Source: Amborella trichopoda (Eukaryota > Streptophyta > Magnoliopsida > Amborellales > Amborellaceae). From it: 64,000 nt of DNA. The notes under the pieces are model-generated. The model worked only from the letters and a program-made list of their open reading frames with translations, was not told the origin of the DNA and ran no database searches. A program made the translations under genes and the position numbers. This document shows, piece after piece, positions 25,370 through 37,500 of this stretch. The stretch spans positions 880,630-944,629 of the forward strand of contig NW_006499728.1 in the NCBI RefSeq assembly GCF_000471905.2, read 5' to 3'. The first letter of the stretch is position 1; each line of letters opens with the position of its first letter.

Positions 25370-25441
25370 GACCACAGTGGGATTCGAACCCACAACCTCT
25401 TGATTCGAAATCAATCGCGCTATCCGTTGCGCCATGCGGTC
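25370..25441 (-). tRNA. tRNA-Arg, anticodon TCG
   Basis: On the minus strand 72 nt fold as a complete cloverleaf. The 7-bp acceptor stem is GACCGCA/TGTGGTC (one G-T pair), the D arm GCGC-AACGGATA-GCGC, the anticodon loop TTTCGAA, and the T arm GTGGG-TTCGAAT-CCCAC. The anticodon TCG reads CGA (Arg). The TTCGAAT T-loop is an intact internal B box. There is no intron. The anticodon stem has an A-G mismatch at its outer pair, which may be tolerated. A T-rich patch (antisense of an A-run) for Pol III termination is not obvious directly downstream. Confidence 0.9.
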
Positions 25442-28400
25442 ACATAGTCGGAACTTGGCCGAGGAAGAAGATAAAATGCAATGAAAAGGAGACCATGTTA
25501 TACATAGGAGACCATGTAGAACAAAATGAGGCTTCCTCTAAAATTTTTAAGCCAAGAGACCACAAATTATGCATTTAATCCCACTAGAACTCCAAATTCA
25601 TGAACACATGCTAGAAGCACAAATGGAAGAAAGACCCCAATGTAAACCATAAGACTTAAAATGGCCCAAGTTAGAACCTCTATGCTTACATATGAATTCT
25701 TGGTATGTAAAATATAATATATTTAATTTACTACATGTACTACTACATATTATAGAAGACAGAATTTATGCAAAAGTGTGAAATCCTTGTTTTTTGTTTT
25801 GTTTCTTCAAAGTACATCCAAAGCTCCAATAACTTGCCTTGCGATGTTAGGCTTTAACTAAAAGGGAACCAAGCACCTCACATAAGACCATGATAATTGT
25901 GCCCTCAATCAAGATTCAAGAATGAAACAACCAAAATCCTTGTTAACACAGCAAAATAAAAAATAAAAAATAAAAAATAAAAATGTAGTCAAGGACAGTC
26001 GAAGTCGTTTTGAAAATCACCTACCTTTGAAAATTCCAATGACATGAGAGTCCAGGACATTTCGAAAAATGGGACAAGTTTGAGATTTGAGTTAAGGTGG
26101 TACAACGTTCAACCATATGTTTGTGGTGGTAATTGTTTTGCAAAATTCATTCATTTAACCAGCACTCTCTGTTCTTTCAGAGCATTACTTCGGTATGAAG
26201 GATACAGAAGAAACAACCATTATAGAAAATCCTTCACTTAACAGGCCCAACAATAAATGGAAACGGTTTGCCTAAAACAATGTTGCACTTGTCCATTTTA
26301 TAATATGATTGAGCTTTTCAAATTTACAAAAAAAAAAACTTCCAGAGATTTTCATGGAATTTCTCAAGACCCAAACAGATATGCCAAGTCCTTCGGTGTT
26401 CTGTCCAAATTCGAGAGTCCTCAAAACTCATGGGATAGGCGAGCTGAATTTGCACATTTTCACTAAACTATTAACATTCAATCATGTCATCGCAGATAAC
26501 TCTCGCGCTGCGTAGCTTGGAAACCTGTTTCAATGGTTTTCGGAATGTGTCGACCCACCAAGGACACAACATTTGCGTCATGAGGCTTTGAAACTTAAGA
26601 CACTCAAGCTGACAACCATTTTTGTTGAAATGTCCATTCCAAAGTAGCTAATCTCACCTATAGTCCATATGCCCACCCCTTTAAAGGATGTACGCACTTG
26701 TCGTATCTAAAAATCTAATTCTGGGTTAGTCGTTTTTGACACGTATCCGTGACAGACACCAACACCGGTACCCAAATATTTGCAACATGATTCCAGGCCC
26801 CGAAAAATAATCTTAATATTTTTTTTCCTCTATTTAACAACAGCCCAATTAGATGAGAATGTGTTTCCATGTGTTATGTATATATCTATGTTACGCACCA
26901 CCATAGTGCGTCGGAGGAGGCCACAAGGTGCAAAATTAAAGACGAAATGCGTTAGATAGTTGGGCCGCAAGATCGAGGAGAAACAAAAAGGCAAAAAGCA
27001 TATGAAATTTCCTGTTAAAAGAAACAAGAAGAAACATACCGTGCTGTACTCATGCTGGAATGTCTCTCCTATTGCACCAAAATCTCCTGCATAAACAAAA
27101 CGCATCAAAACTTGCATAGGTAAAGGCCCTATGCCCCCACAAATGAATACAAATACTCAGAGTACTAAAAATTTTATAGGTGTCGTGAGCCTATTTCTTT
27201 TTTTAAAAAAAATTTCTTCTCTCACCCTCAAAACCTCAATTGAAACTCCAAAGATTATGGGCATTTCTCAATTCCCATTCCGGCTGGAAATTGTGGGTGA
27301 ACTCTCTTTTAGAGAGAGAGACCCATCTTTATAAATCATTAAACGGGGGGACCTCTACCAAAAGGGTGCATGGATTGTCCTATTCAAAACCCATTGTGGA
27401 GCAAAGAAACCTCAGTTCGCTGAAAAATGAACAAAAAATCACACGTTCTTTACAGACAAGGCAACATGATGAACAGTAATTATAGCAGCTTGAAGAATAA
27501 GGAAATCGAATCCGTACAAAAATGAACTTTTTAGAGAAAGCCAGAGAGAGAGAAACTGCACGTTCTTTAAAGATAAATAAGGCAAGCACCAATGTGGAAA
27601 ACACCTGCGTTCTTCGATTTTTGTATTCTGGACCACCAAAACCCTTGTTCAGTTCCCTGGATTTATGGTTTTGCATCTAATTCATGGTTTTCCTTGTTTT
27701 CCAACTTAGAACATTCACACACCAACAATGCCAAGTGAACGGAATGCAACTAAAATGTAACAGTTTTGAAAAGCAACCTGGATCGTGAAACTACACCGTA
27801 GAAATAAATCAAGGTTAACTACCGGATTTAACGCAAAAAAAAAGGAAAGAAAAGAAAAGAAAGAACCGACAAAAAGCCCAAGTTCAGGAAGCACGGAAAC
27901 AATTATATTGAACAAAGAATAGCATGAGTAAGCATGTTTCTTACACATAAATATTCCAACATATTAGCAGAGTGAGAAGCCCGGGCCTGTGCGTTTTCAC
28001 GCAGCCAAATAGGAAAATGTCTGGTATAGTACTAGTGAGAAAATGATGCACATCAAACAAACATTGGACGGTCCAGATGTGCACCCATGTTCCCCAATGG
28101 TTTAAACGAGCCGTACAAACCGAATCTGGACCATCCCTTTGAGAAGCTTATCTTCTTTATATATAGAATAGGAAGGCGTGAACAAAGAGAGAACTCATCT
28201 GCAGCTAGTGATCTCCCAAGCACGCAGAATCAATCTTTGACCTTATTATTTGTTAAAAAAGTACCCCTGAAAAAATAGCCCAAGTTAATTTTTTAGCACA
28301 AATCCAATACCAAGAGGGGCTAAGTTTTTTTTCGTACAGGAAGTAGAGATCTCACGGTAGCAAATAATGTCATAACACATCAATAGAATCAGTCATACGA

Positions 28401-28532
28401 TGTGATTTTTCGTGCCCAGGACCCAAGTATTATCAAATTTGAAACACACACAAATGCACACAGAGGGCAGCATCTACCAGATCGAAAGAGACAAGACGAC
28501 AATGAAGAAGACGATAGCATTAATCTGTCAAG
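25442..28532. other. Gene-free spacer
   Basis: I see no supported gene here. Open frames are short, overlap on both strands and match no family I recognise. A few A-rich microsatellites occur (for example (AAAAT)n near 25950-25985). Confidence 0.6.
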
Positions 28533-28913
28533 GCAAAAGTTTATACAGAGCTGAGGCTCTAAACAATCAAATTAGAGCCCACCTCAAAATTTTCACTAGA
28601 AGAGGTTGTTTTGATGCCCAAACATCCTCAAATTGATCATCTTGATATCAAGATGCATGGACATGCGAAAACAATGGATTTCAAGTTTTCGAAATAATGC
28701 ATCTTGAAACGCATTTTTAGACTGTCAATTTTTAAGTTTCATAGATATGCTCGATCTACACTATTTTTGAAGCTTTAAATTTTATAATTAAAGATGAAAA
28801 TATATTAAGGCTATCACAAAGATTTCCAGTATTGAAACCACATTTCTCTACACTATTTGAAGGGGCGCTTTACTTTGATTGTTTAGAGCCTCAGCTCTAT
28901 ACAAACTGCACCC
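28533..28913. mobile_element. Mutator-like MITE, palindrome family copy B
   Basis: The left end is GGCAAAAGTTTATAC, then AGAGCTGAGGCTCT, then AAACAATCAAATTAGAGC. The right end is the inverse, with AGAGCCTCAGCTCT, the exact reverse complement of the left palindrome slot, and finishes ATACAAACTGCACCC. Flanking 9-mers ATCTGTCAA and ATCAGTCGA agree at 7 of 9 positions. It is 381 bp long and non-coding. Confidence 0.85.
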
Positions 28914-30045
28914 ATCAGTCGATCATATGAAGCAAATAAATTTGGATTCCTTAATAGTCAGAGCTATTGCATTCAGCTAAAAAGCTTTTCATAGTCACTT
29001 TTGATCAACTTCACATCACAGTTTAGAAAAAGGCATTCATGAAATATTTAGATCAAATGTACCCTTAACAAACAGCTAAAGTAAATGGAAACATCAGCAG
29101 TTCCTAACACAACAGATATCTTCATCAGCAAATGGAGCATCATTTGAAAATATAAACTAAGTCTGACCGTAACTTTCTTACCAGCTTATAAACTAGTAGG
29201 AACAACAAGAGACCTTCCAGGTACAAGGCTGACCACAGGTAAGATTTTTCTAATTCTAAAAATTGGAAGCTACAAATATGAAGAGAAATATATGGCATAA
29301 TTCAAACTCCTTACTAATTTTGACTAACCTCTAGCTTTACGAGGTGAGAACCACCATGAATGTGAATTTTAGAGTTTACTTCAGATCCACACAAACAAGT
29401 GTTCAGCTTTGGGACATGAGAGATTTAATGAAACCATCAAGGTGAATTCAGAGTTTAATTGCAATCCACAGAATGAGTATATCAATGAGCAAATAGAAGA
29501 ACCATGTTTCTGACTTACATTCATGGATGGTCAGATACATAGAGAAGGGAAAATCACAAGGTAATTTTGACCATGATTGCCTCCTGAGCTAACACTAAAA
29601 TGCTCCCACTGAGAATAAAAGTTAAAAGTTGGGTACTCCATTATGTGAAAGCCAATGCTGCTTTCAAAGAAAATAGACATTCAGTGCTTGTAAAGCTGAA
29701 GCCCGTCCAAAAATGCAAGCAACACAATGAACAGGTGTGGCCATCAGGAATATTAGAAGAAGGAAATGAAGCCGCCTACAAAAAGATGAAACAGAAGTGA
29801 TAGAACTCAACAGATGGTTGCAGCATCAGCAGCCCATTTAGGACTCTACTTCTTTTTGTTTTTTTTCGAAGTGTAAAAGAGAAAACGTAAAAGTAATTGG
29901 TTCACACGTCACATAGTGATACATGCTGAAGGCTGCACACCCCTGAATACAAAAAAGTGTCCTTTGGAAATTTTTGGCTCGTGGCATGAGAAGTAACGCA
30001 GAATCTTGATGCAAGCCACGGTAAACTCCCACTTGGATATGTAAC
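28914..30045. other. Gene-free spacer between two MITEs
   Basis: No supported gene, RNA or clear repeat boundary is seen in this AT-rich stretch. Confidence 0.6.
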
Positions 30046-30394
30046 GGGTGTGGTTTATATAAAGCAGCTGCATTAAACAATCGAAGTAAAGCACACATCC
30101 AAACACTGTCGGACAATACAGTTCTGATGCTGAAAACTTTTACAATCCGCCTGAAAATCTGTTTCCACACCTAATTATAGAATTTTAACTCTCCAAAATG
30201 GCGCGGATAGAGCAAATCCATAAATACTTGAAATCTTGAAAATGGATGATCTAGATAATATGTTAAAATTAGAGTGCAATCTCGAGATGATCAATTATAG
30301 TGTTTTACAGCATTGGAGCAACCCTTTTTGATGGGTTTTTTAGGATTGCCTCACTTCTGCAATATAAGGTAAACACCTTACATAAAGGTTCCCC
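30046..30394. mobile_element. Mutator-like MITE, palindrome family copy E
   Basis: The left end is GGGTGTGGTTTATATA, then AAGCAGCTGCATT (GCAGCTGC perfect), then AAACAATCGAAGTAAAGC. The right end finishes ACATAAAGGTTCCCC and has AAGGTAAACACCTT in the palindrome slot, so here the two slots differ. Flanking 9-mers ATATGTAAC (30037-30045) and ATATGTACA (30395-30403) agree at 7 of 9 positions. The interior contains GATGATCTAGATAATATGTT, shared with copy C and the hairpin at 4117. Confidence 0.75.
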
Positions 30395-32202
30395 ATATGT
30401 ACAATACAATATTTTAACAAATTGTTTGATTATCAAAATAAATAAAATGCAAAACAATTAGGAATATAAGTAATCAAACAACTTTGGGAACACGAGAAAT
30501 AAAGGAAAAAGAAAAACATTTACTTGCATCTCCTTATTGCATCAAATTCTGTAACCCATTCCATACATTGTTATTATCATACACTTTCATAAGTAGCATG
30601 CTCATAACATAGGGGAAAACAAAACCACCTAACAATTTACACCGATAATTATATTTTGAAACCCATAATTGAACAAAGATTGAAAATTAGCCTCCAATAC
30701 TAAAACACAATAAACTAGAAAATGTAATATGTACATATGCAGTCCCCCATTTTTCATCCATATGAAGAATGTCTAATGATGGAGAACTAAGAAGAAAAAA
30801 GAAACACACTGCAAATGGAATGGAGAATCTCAATAGAATATAAAAGTGTCGAACCTTAGTTTACTCATCATAAAAGACCCCAACCTTCCAAATTCTTAGC
30901 GCCATATTTTATTTTTTTTGAAATAAGGAATTGGACTTGGGTCAAGACGATAGAGGCTGGGTTTTCATAGCACGTCTCAAGCTTCATTCCCATGTAACCT
31001 TGTCAAAAAAACATACTTTTTTTTTAAATAGTCAATGCATAGTTCAATAATGACATGGATGATCTTCTTTTAGGGATCTAACTTCACCCACTTATGTTTC
31101 TTCATTGACTTTTATTGATGATCAAGAGAATATTGAGGCATAATTCAAATGTAACTGATGCGGAGAGACACCAATACATGTGGACCAGAATTTAAGGAGG
31201 CGAGATGTCATGCTCAATGTTCCCAAATCAATCTGGCCACACCTTCTATGTAACTCAAGTACTAGCTGGCAATAGAGCACATGCTTCTGCCAAAATAGAA
31301 TGGAAAAAAAAGCCCAGTAAAAACCTTAAGAACCTTTGATATTAGTAAAGGTCTATCTTGGTTCATGTCATGGAAACCTCCAAAGAAGCACATGACAAAT
31401 GTAAGAAACAGTCAGACTCCTCTGAGGTACATTATCAGGCTAATGAGGCAGCTGTTTTTTGTCTAGGATGGGTAATAGCTACTCCACAGTCAAAAAATTG
31501 AGTGCCTTATCTCACAAGTGCTGCTTCCTCAATATATAATGGCCATGGTTGTACTTTTTTTTGTCCTTTGTTTTTGTACTTCCTTTATGTTCAATGAAGA
31601 AAAGTCAAGATCCTAATGTTCTCCCACCCCCACCCCCCAAAACAAAAGCTCTAGATGCCAATCAGAAAAAGAATTTTGAAACTCCAAGTGTCAAGTTGAA
31701 GTTATCAGATTCAAATAAAAAAGTGTCAAGTAACTAATATAAGTACAAAGGTCATAGGTGCAGGATATGTCATCTGTAAACCACTATTTCTAATGAATCA
31801 AACAGGGAAAAATTGCAGCAGCCATTTTAGACAGGCAAGATTTCTTTCCTCTTCCATAAAAACAAATACATACAAGAATTGCACTACAATGTGATAATGT
31901 GAGATACATCATGAAGCAGAAGCTAAACTATAATATTGTGATGGAACTGAGATGCAGCCAAAAAGAAAAAAACAGAACAAGATACAAAGCAATTTGGCCC
32001 CACCCTACAACTATCTGTTATGGAAAAACGTTCCCAGAAGTTACATTAGAAACATAATATTACAAAATAGACAACACACCATTCTCAACAATCAAACTAC
32101 AATTAAATAACATGGAATATATGAAGGTAGGAAAAGTAAAATCTTAACTATCATTACAAATGAAAGTGATGATGTAACAGATTTTAAGAATCAAGGATAT
32201 AC
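30395..32202. other. Spacer downstream of the SET-domain gene
   Basis: No gene is supported. Part of this stretch may belong to the spliced 3' UTR of the minus-strand gene at 32391-41812, because a predicted UTR exon ends at 32203 with a donor site. The end of that transcript cannot be placed. Confidence 0.5.
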
Positions 32203-32367
32203 CTCTAATTGGCAAGCTGTCAATTGCTATTATAATCAGCAGTGGTACAACTGTAGGAGCCATTGAGCTGAAAAAATCATCAAAAAGTACCAGATCATGC
32301 ATCAACATATGAAGCACCTACAACAAAATTACACCTCCCAAACGAATAAATAATCATGATACATACC
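32203..32367 (-). other. Predicted spliced 3' UTR of the ATXR7-like gene
   Basis: Downstream of the stop codon (32391-32393) the minus strand shows CCCTG followed by a donor GTATGT at 32366. A good acceptor (TTTTTTCAG) lies just before 32267, and another donor (AGAG/GTATAT) follows at 32203. This suggests a UTR intron (32268-32366) and a 65-nt UTR exon (32203-32267) followed by a further intron. Prediction is from splice consensus alone. Confidence 0.4.
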
Positions 32368-32390
32368 AGGGCAATTTCTAACAGATTTGC

Positions 32391-34518
32391 TTAATTCAGA
32401 GATCCGCGGCACCTGAAGCAAGTAGAAAAAGGACATGTTAAATATGCACCATGTCACAGCCAAGCCTCTACTGAACTAAACGAGTGAGCCCAATAACTCA
32501 TGTGTCTGCCCCTATTTCAAGGGTTTCAACCACATCTTAAATCGTCTAAATCAGTAAATCCATTTCCGCCTCAGATCCATGAATTTGGAGCTCCAAAAAT
32601 TGATTAGATCTGATGCTCTTTGAATAATTGAATTTAACAGTCCAAAGGAAGGGTACAAGATGGACCATTTTTAAGGCTCAAACTTCTTTTTTTTTCTCTC
32701 CCCCAGATTCATGATCTTAGTGGTTGAGAGCATTTATCCGTGAAGCACTGGATCCTCAATCCATCTCCAGTATGGATTTAAAAGGGTGAACTCACTAAGA
32801 TAGGGGCATCCAGGATCACATCTAAACCCCTAACCTAAACAAAATCCGTGAATATTATCAAGCCATTAACAAGAAAGCAGTATGTATGCAGTTCAAATAA
32901 GAATATCACATAGATATAGGCAATGGCTGTGAAATGAAAACATCTAGGCTTGCTTACCGCTTTGAGCCACAATTGCATGGGATCTTTTTCTCCTCTCGTG
33001 GAAATTTGTAGTCGTAAGTAATTTCCTCACCAGCAGAGATCGCCCTTTTCGAATAGACAAAGATCTTCTTTTGACTCTCCACCGTTATAATTTTGGTATA
33101 GCAGTTAGGCTGAAGATAAATAAATATATCAAAAGAGCATAACGGAGACAAATAGTGTGAAACAAACAAAGATAAACATGAAAATCACCTCGCATGAATG
33201 GTTTATGAACCTTGCTATTCCGCCACACTTGGTAGCATCAACCTGCACAAATCCCAGAAAACAATGCACACATAAATGAAATACTAGACATGGAACATGC
33301 AAAACGGAAAATTGACTTGAACTGAATTTCTGGATCATCTTAAAAGTGAAGTTCGCACTCAAGCATGCAAAAATGATAACCAATTCTGAAGACATCCGAG
33401 GTATACTTCTTATAAAGTGATAATGACAAGCCATTGAAAGACGCACACGATTTCACTAGCATCTTCAACACATAATTGTGATGCATTTAATTTCACATTT
33501 GGCCGATCTCACTGGCATCTTCAACACCTAGTCGTGATGACAGTCCAACCTCAGGGCACAATATTTCACCAAAACTCATGTAACAATCAACTGTCATATC
33601 TCAACACTCCCAGAATAAGCTACTCCGATAAAAGATATACTCAGCTTTTAAGGGAAAGAAAAGACATCCTTTGGAGGTAAGGAAGTCATTACTCACCACA
33701 TAACCATCATCAAGCCTAAAGAGATAGCTACTACCAATTCCCATTTTCTCGTACTGCCGCTCTCGTATATCAGATACCTGCAAGGTACATGTAAAAATGA
33801 GTAGAAATGGAAAAAAGATCATGAACAACTAAAAAAAACACATACAGCAATTGAACAGACAAAGGATAACTACATAATACCAAGATAATATTCATATAAA
33901 CAAGTACTGCATTATGAAAAGATCTTCAATATCCAAGATAATCTACCTATTAAGCCTACAAAACACTGATATTTATGTCTTAAAATGGAATATTAAAGAC
34001 CAGGGATAACCACTGGGAGTCTAGGACAGCCCTCTTAATAACAAAGAAGGCGCCTTATATATTATTGAGCAGCAACTAAATAACCTATACTAGGAAGATG
34101 CCTGCACCACCCTTTGTACAATATCATCACTTTACCAGAAAAATATCAGAGCTCATGTTAAACAACATGCTCATTCTATCTGAATTACTAAAGTATTTTT
34201 AGAATGTAAAATACTTAATCATAGAGAACAAGAAGTATTCTAGAATTCTCCAACACTTCTTGTAATTGAGGATATAATTGAATGGATGTTTGCCACGCTT
34301 AGAAGTGGCACGTGGGACATGCCGAACAGACTGAAACCCCAGACACATTTGAACAAAAAAAAAGCATATAGACAATATGGACCAGTGGAATATACCCGAG
34401 GACGAATCAACTCCCCCACGTACTCAATCACAAAATCCTCCGCTTCTATGGGCTCGAGGGCAACTAAGCCCCAATCGTGTATCTTGCTTCTTTGGAAACG
34501 AAGACGTTTTTTCCTAGC
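32391..34518 (-). other. ATXR7: SET and post-SET catalytic module of the ATXR7-like gene
   Basis: The last five coding exons carry the methyltransferase fold. Exon 10 has [20 protein letters not shown], exon 11 [19 protein letters not shown], exon 12 [12 protein letters not shown], exon 13 PNCY to EEITYDYKF, and exon 14 the closing Cys. NHSC binds the methyl donor, the YDY tyrosine is catalytic, and Cys residues of CNCGSKRC with the SET Cys bind zinc. Every motif is intact. Confidence 0.95.
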
Positions 34519-37500
34519 CTGAACAAACACAAAACCAACATCAAAATGAATAGAATGTAATGCAGCTAAAGAACTAATGCAATGCACCACTCTAACTGTG
34601 TGTTCTCTTACCTTCAACTGAGTGATTCTTAAAAGTTCAGCATCCTCAACCGCGGCTACAAGATTACGAAGCTTAACCCTGTTTGTTCTTGCAGATAGGC
34701 CCTTGTTGTTCGCAGATAGATTTAAACTATCCCGGGCACCAAAGTATTGAACTGGATCGAATTGTATCCCTCTTACTCGGGCTCTCTCGGAAGGAGAGGC
34801 ATTTTGGGACCATCTGTGCCACTCCCAACCATTGATGGAACACCGAGCACAACCATGTGATATAGGGCATGAGTTTGATGATTTAACTTTAGAGTTTGTC
34901 GTCCGCAGTGACAGTTGTTTGCATCGAGCTTTCTTAACACCATTTAAGAGTGGTCGCTTCGAATTCTCCTCGATAGTTGATGTGGCCATGGAATCAACCA
35001 AAATCTTCTTATTCAGCTTCAACGCTTTAGCTGCCATGTACAAAACATCGATGAAAGTAAGCAAGCCAATGGACGTTTCCAAGAAAAATATCAGGTCATA
35101 TTGACAATGCAATCAAATGCCAATCAACAAACACATATCTCAAGGGGATGTGAGATTTTAAGTGATAGAGTGTACTTCTGTTGGACTGATGCAGAACAAC
35201 TTTATCCCTCGGAAGTGTTCCATGGCCATCCATATCCTCTTCGACTTGATTTGCCGAATTACCAGCAAGCTGGTCATCTACATTGTCTTTTGACCTCTTC
35301 ATACTAGCATTACATGGTCCAGAATCAAGAGGAAGATCTGAAGGCTTTAGAGAAGTAGGTAATTCCAAGGACGAGGTGAGTTCTGACATAGCATCAACAG
35401 TTTGAAACTTAGATTTCTTCCTCCTTGAAAATTGAGCAGTTATTTTTCTTGATGATGAGCAATCGAGCAGAATTATTTCTTTAGAGGATTTGGAACTCTC
35501 AGAATTCGCAATGGATTTCACTTTCCATTCAGCTGTCTTCTGTTTTAAGAGATCCTCATTTGCACTCTCTGTCACTGCCAATGTAGAAACTGGTCCAGGA
35601 ATCTGACTTTCCATACCCATACCTGAAGGTTGCTCTTGTTCGATCATGTTTGGTGATGCCATACTCTGCAAACAGGAGGCCAAACGTTTCCTTGGGAGCC
35701 TCTTTCTCTGAGAGTTGCTGTTTGAGCCAATATCTGCAGATAATTCGGAAGATGGCCCAGAAATTGTTCCCTGCTTTGATTGCTTGGTCAGTTCCTGCGA
35801 TAAGGTAGGGTAAGTGGTAGATTTTACTTTTCCAGTAACAACACTTTGATCCTAGAAGGTGCATATCACACAATTTTCAGATATGGATATCGTAACCCAC
35901 ACAATAATATAAATGCGGAGAGATTTTATGCATAAATCAAATTAACCGGTATCATGTTTCCTATGAGAAAACATAAATGAAAATACCTTGGGCAAACGAC
36001 TGGAAACCTCTCTTTCATTAGAGATTCCAACAGAACTAGATTTCTTCCTTGAAGCAAACCATGATCTAATGCATTTTCGTAAGGTAATACCAATAGTGAT
36101 GGACCTCCACTCTCTGACCACAAGTTCTCTTAACTTCTGTCTGCATAATGCCAAGGTGATATATAAACCCATTCTTGAAATATCCTGATCAGAATTTGTT
36201 GGGCAGAAATCAATTTTCTGGACAACATCAAGAGGTTTTTCTGAACCTTTCTCGAATCCTGGGGGAGGAGGCTCATCAATGTCCGCACAATCCATACCAT
36301 CAGCAGTAGGCAAACCTAATCTCTCAAAGACACTTGCAAATGTTCGAGATGATCTAACTTGTTCTTTTGCATCCAATGAACTTGTGACATTTGCCATTGA
36401 TTGTACACTAACATCATTAGATGATGAGACAACATGATCAACAACACATGCTACCCCCATTTCAGAATTTTCTGAAATAGTTGGTAAATCATATCTAACC
36501 ACAGCGGGCATGGAGGTGACAGCAGTGGGAGCGTCCTCTCTGCAAAAGATATTCTCCTGAAAATCAAAATTCAACAGTCGATCAATAACTAAGTCATAAG
36601 TACAATGTTGCCCCCCCATGTTCTTCTCTTAATCTATATATACATCAATCCAAATAGAAATGGACAATACACATGACATCACACCTGATTAACTTAATAA
36701 CAGCACAATAAATAGTTAATAAAGTTATTCATACCTCATCTTCTTCCTTCTGCTTATGGGAATCAGACCACCGCATTACTTCAGCTTCTATAAACTCTTT
36801 CAAAAACTCATTTAAGGACAGCAGAACACATGAATGAAGCTTGCGTTCTACACCATTTTGAAGTTCCATCATATGCTTATGGTGTAAATCCTGACTCATG
36901 TCAGAACTCTCAACCCTCAAGGAGCATTCCGGAATATCACTTGATTGAGCGTGGGCGTAGGCATGGGTGGGGGCGGGGGCGGGGGCGGGGCCGGGGGCGA
37001 CAGCATGGTACTCAGGGTTTACTGTAACAGGACCAAAACCAGGAGGGTAATCCAATTCCCTACTGGAAAACTGCAAAACAAGCACTCTTATTAATTGGAC
37101 ACGCAACGTTCATATACCAATGAACAATAACACGACTCCGTAAAATTCAATCAACAAATCGGATAGGACATACATCATCATGTTGTGTATCTTGTTTTGG
37201 GGCAGTGAAAGCCACTGGAACAATTGGATACCCAGACCACCTCATTCTCTTGCGCCATGTATGCACATGATCATTTATAGCTTCAGAAAATACGGTCTCC
37301 CAAAGGGTTCTCAAGCAAGATTCAAATAAAACATGCTGAATAACTAATAATATTCCTGGAAAAGATTTTATGCTCGCAGTGGACTTTGAGTCCACAGTAG
37401 GCACATGTGGAACCCTATCATCAGAATTTGTTTGATTGCCAGCAGAAACGGTAGCAAGATCCATGCACTCAATATTTTTGATATCTTGTTGTTCTCTGGT

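Noticed and set aside
25321-25578. 85-residue open frame containing QWDSNPQPLDSKSIALSVAP
   Set aside because: It is the antisense reading of the tRNA-Arg gene, a common false protein.
35556-35873. 105-residue frame overlapping exon 8 of the SET-domain gene
   Set aside because: Out-of-frame shadow; the correct frame continues from the exon at 35851 into [12 protein letters not shown].
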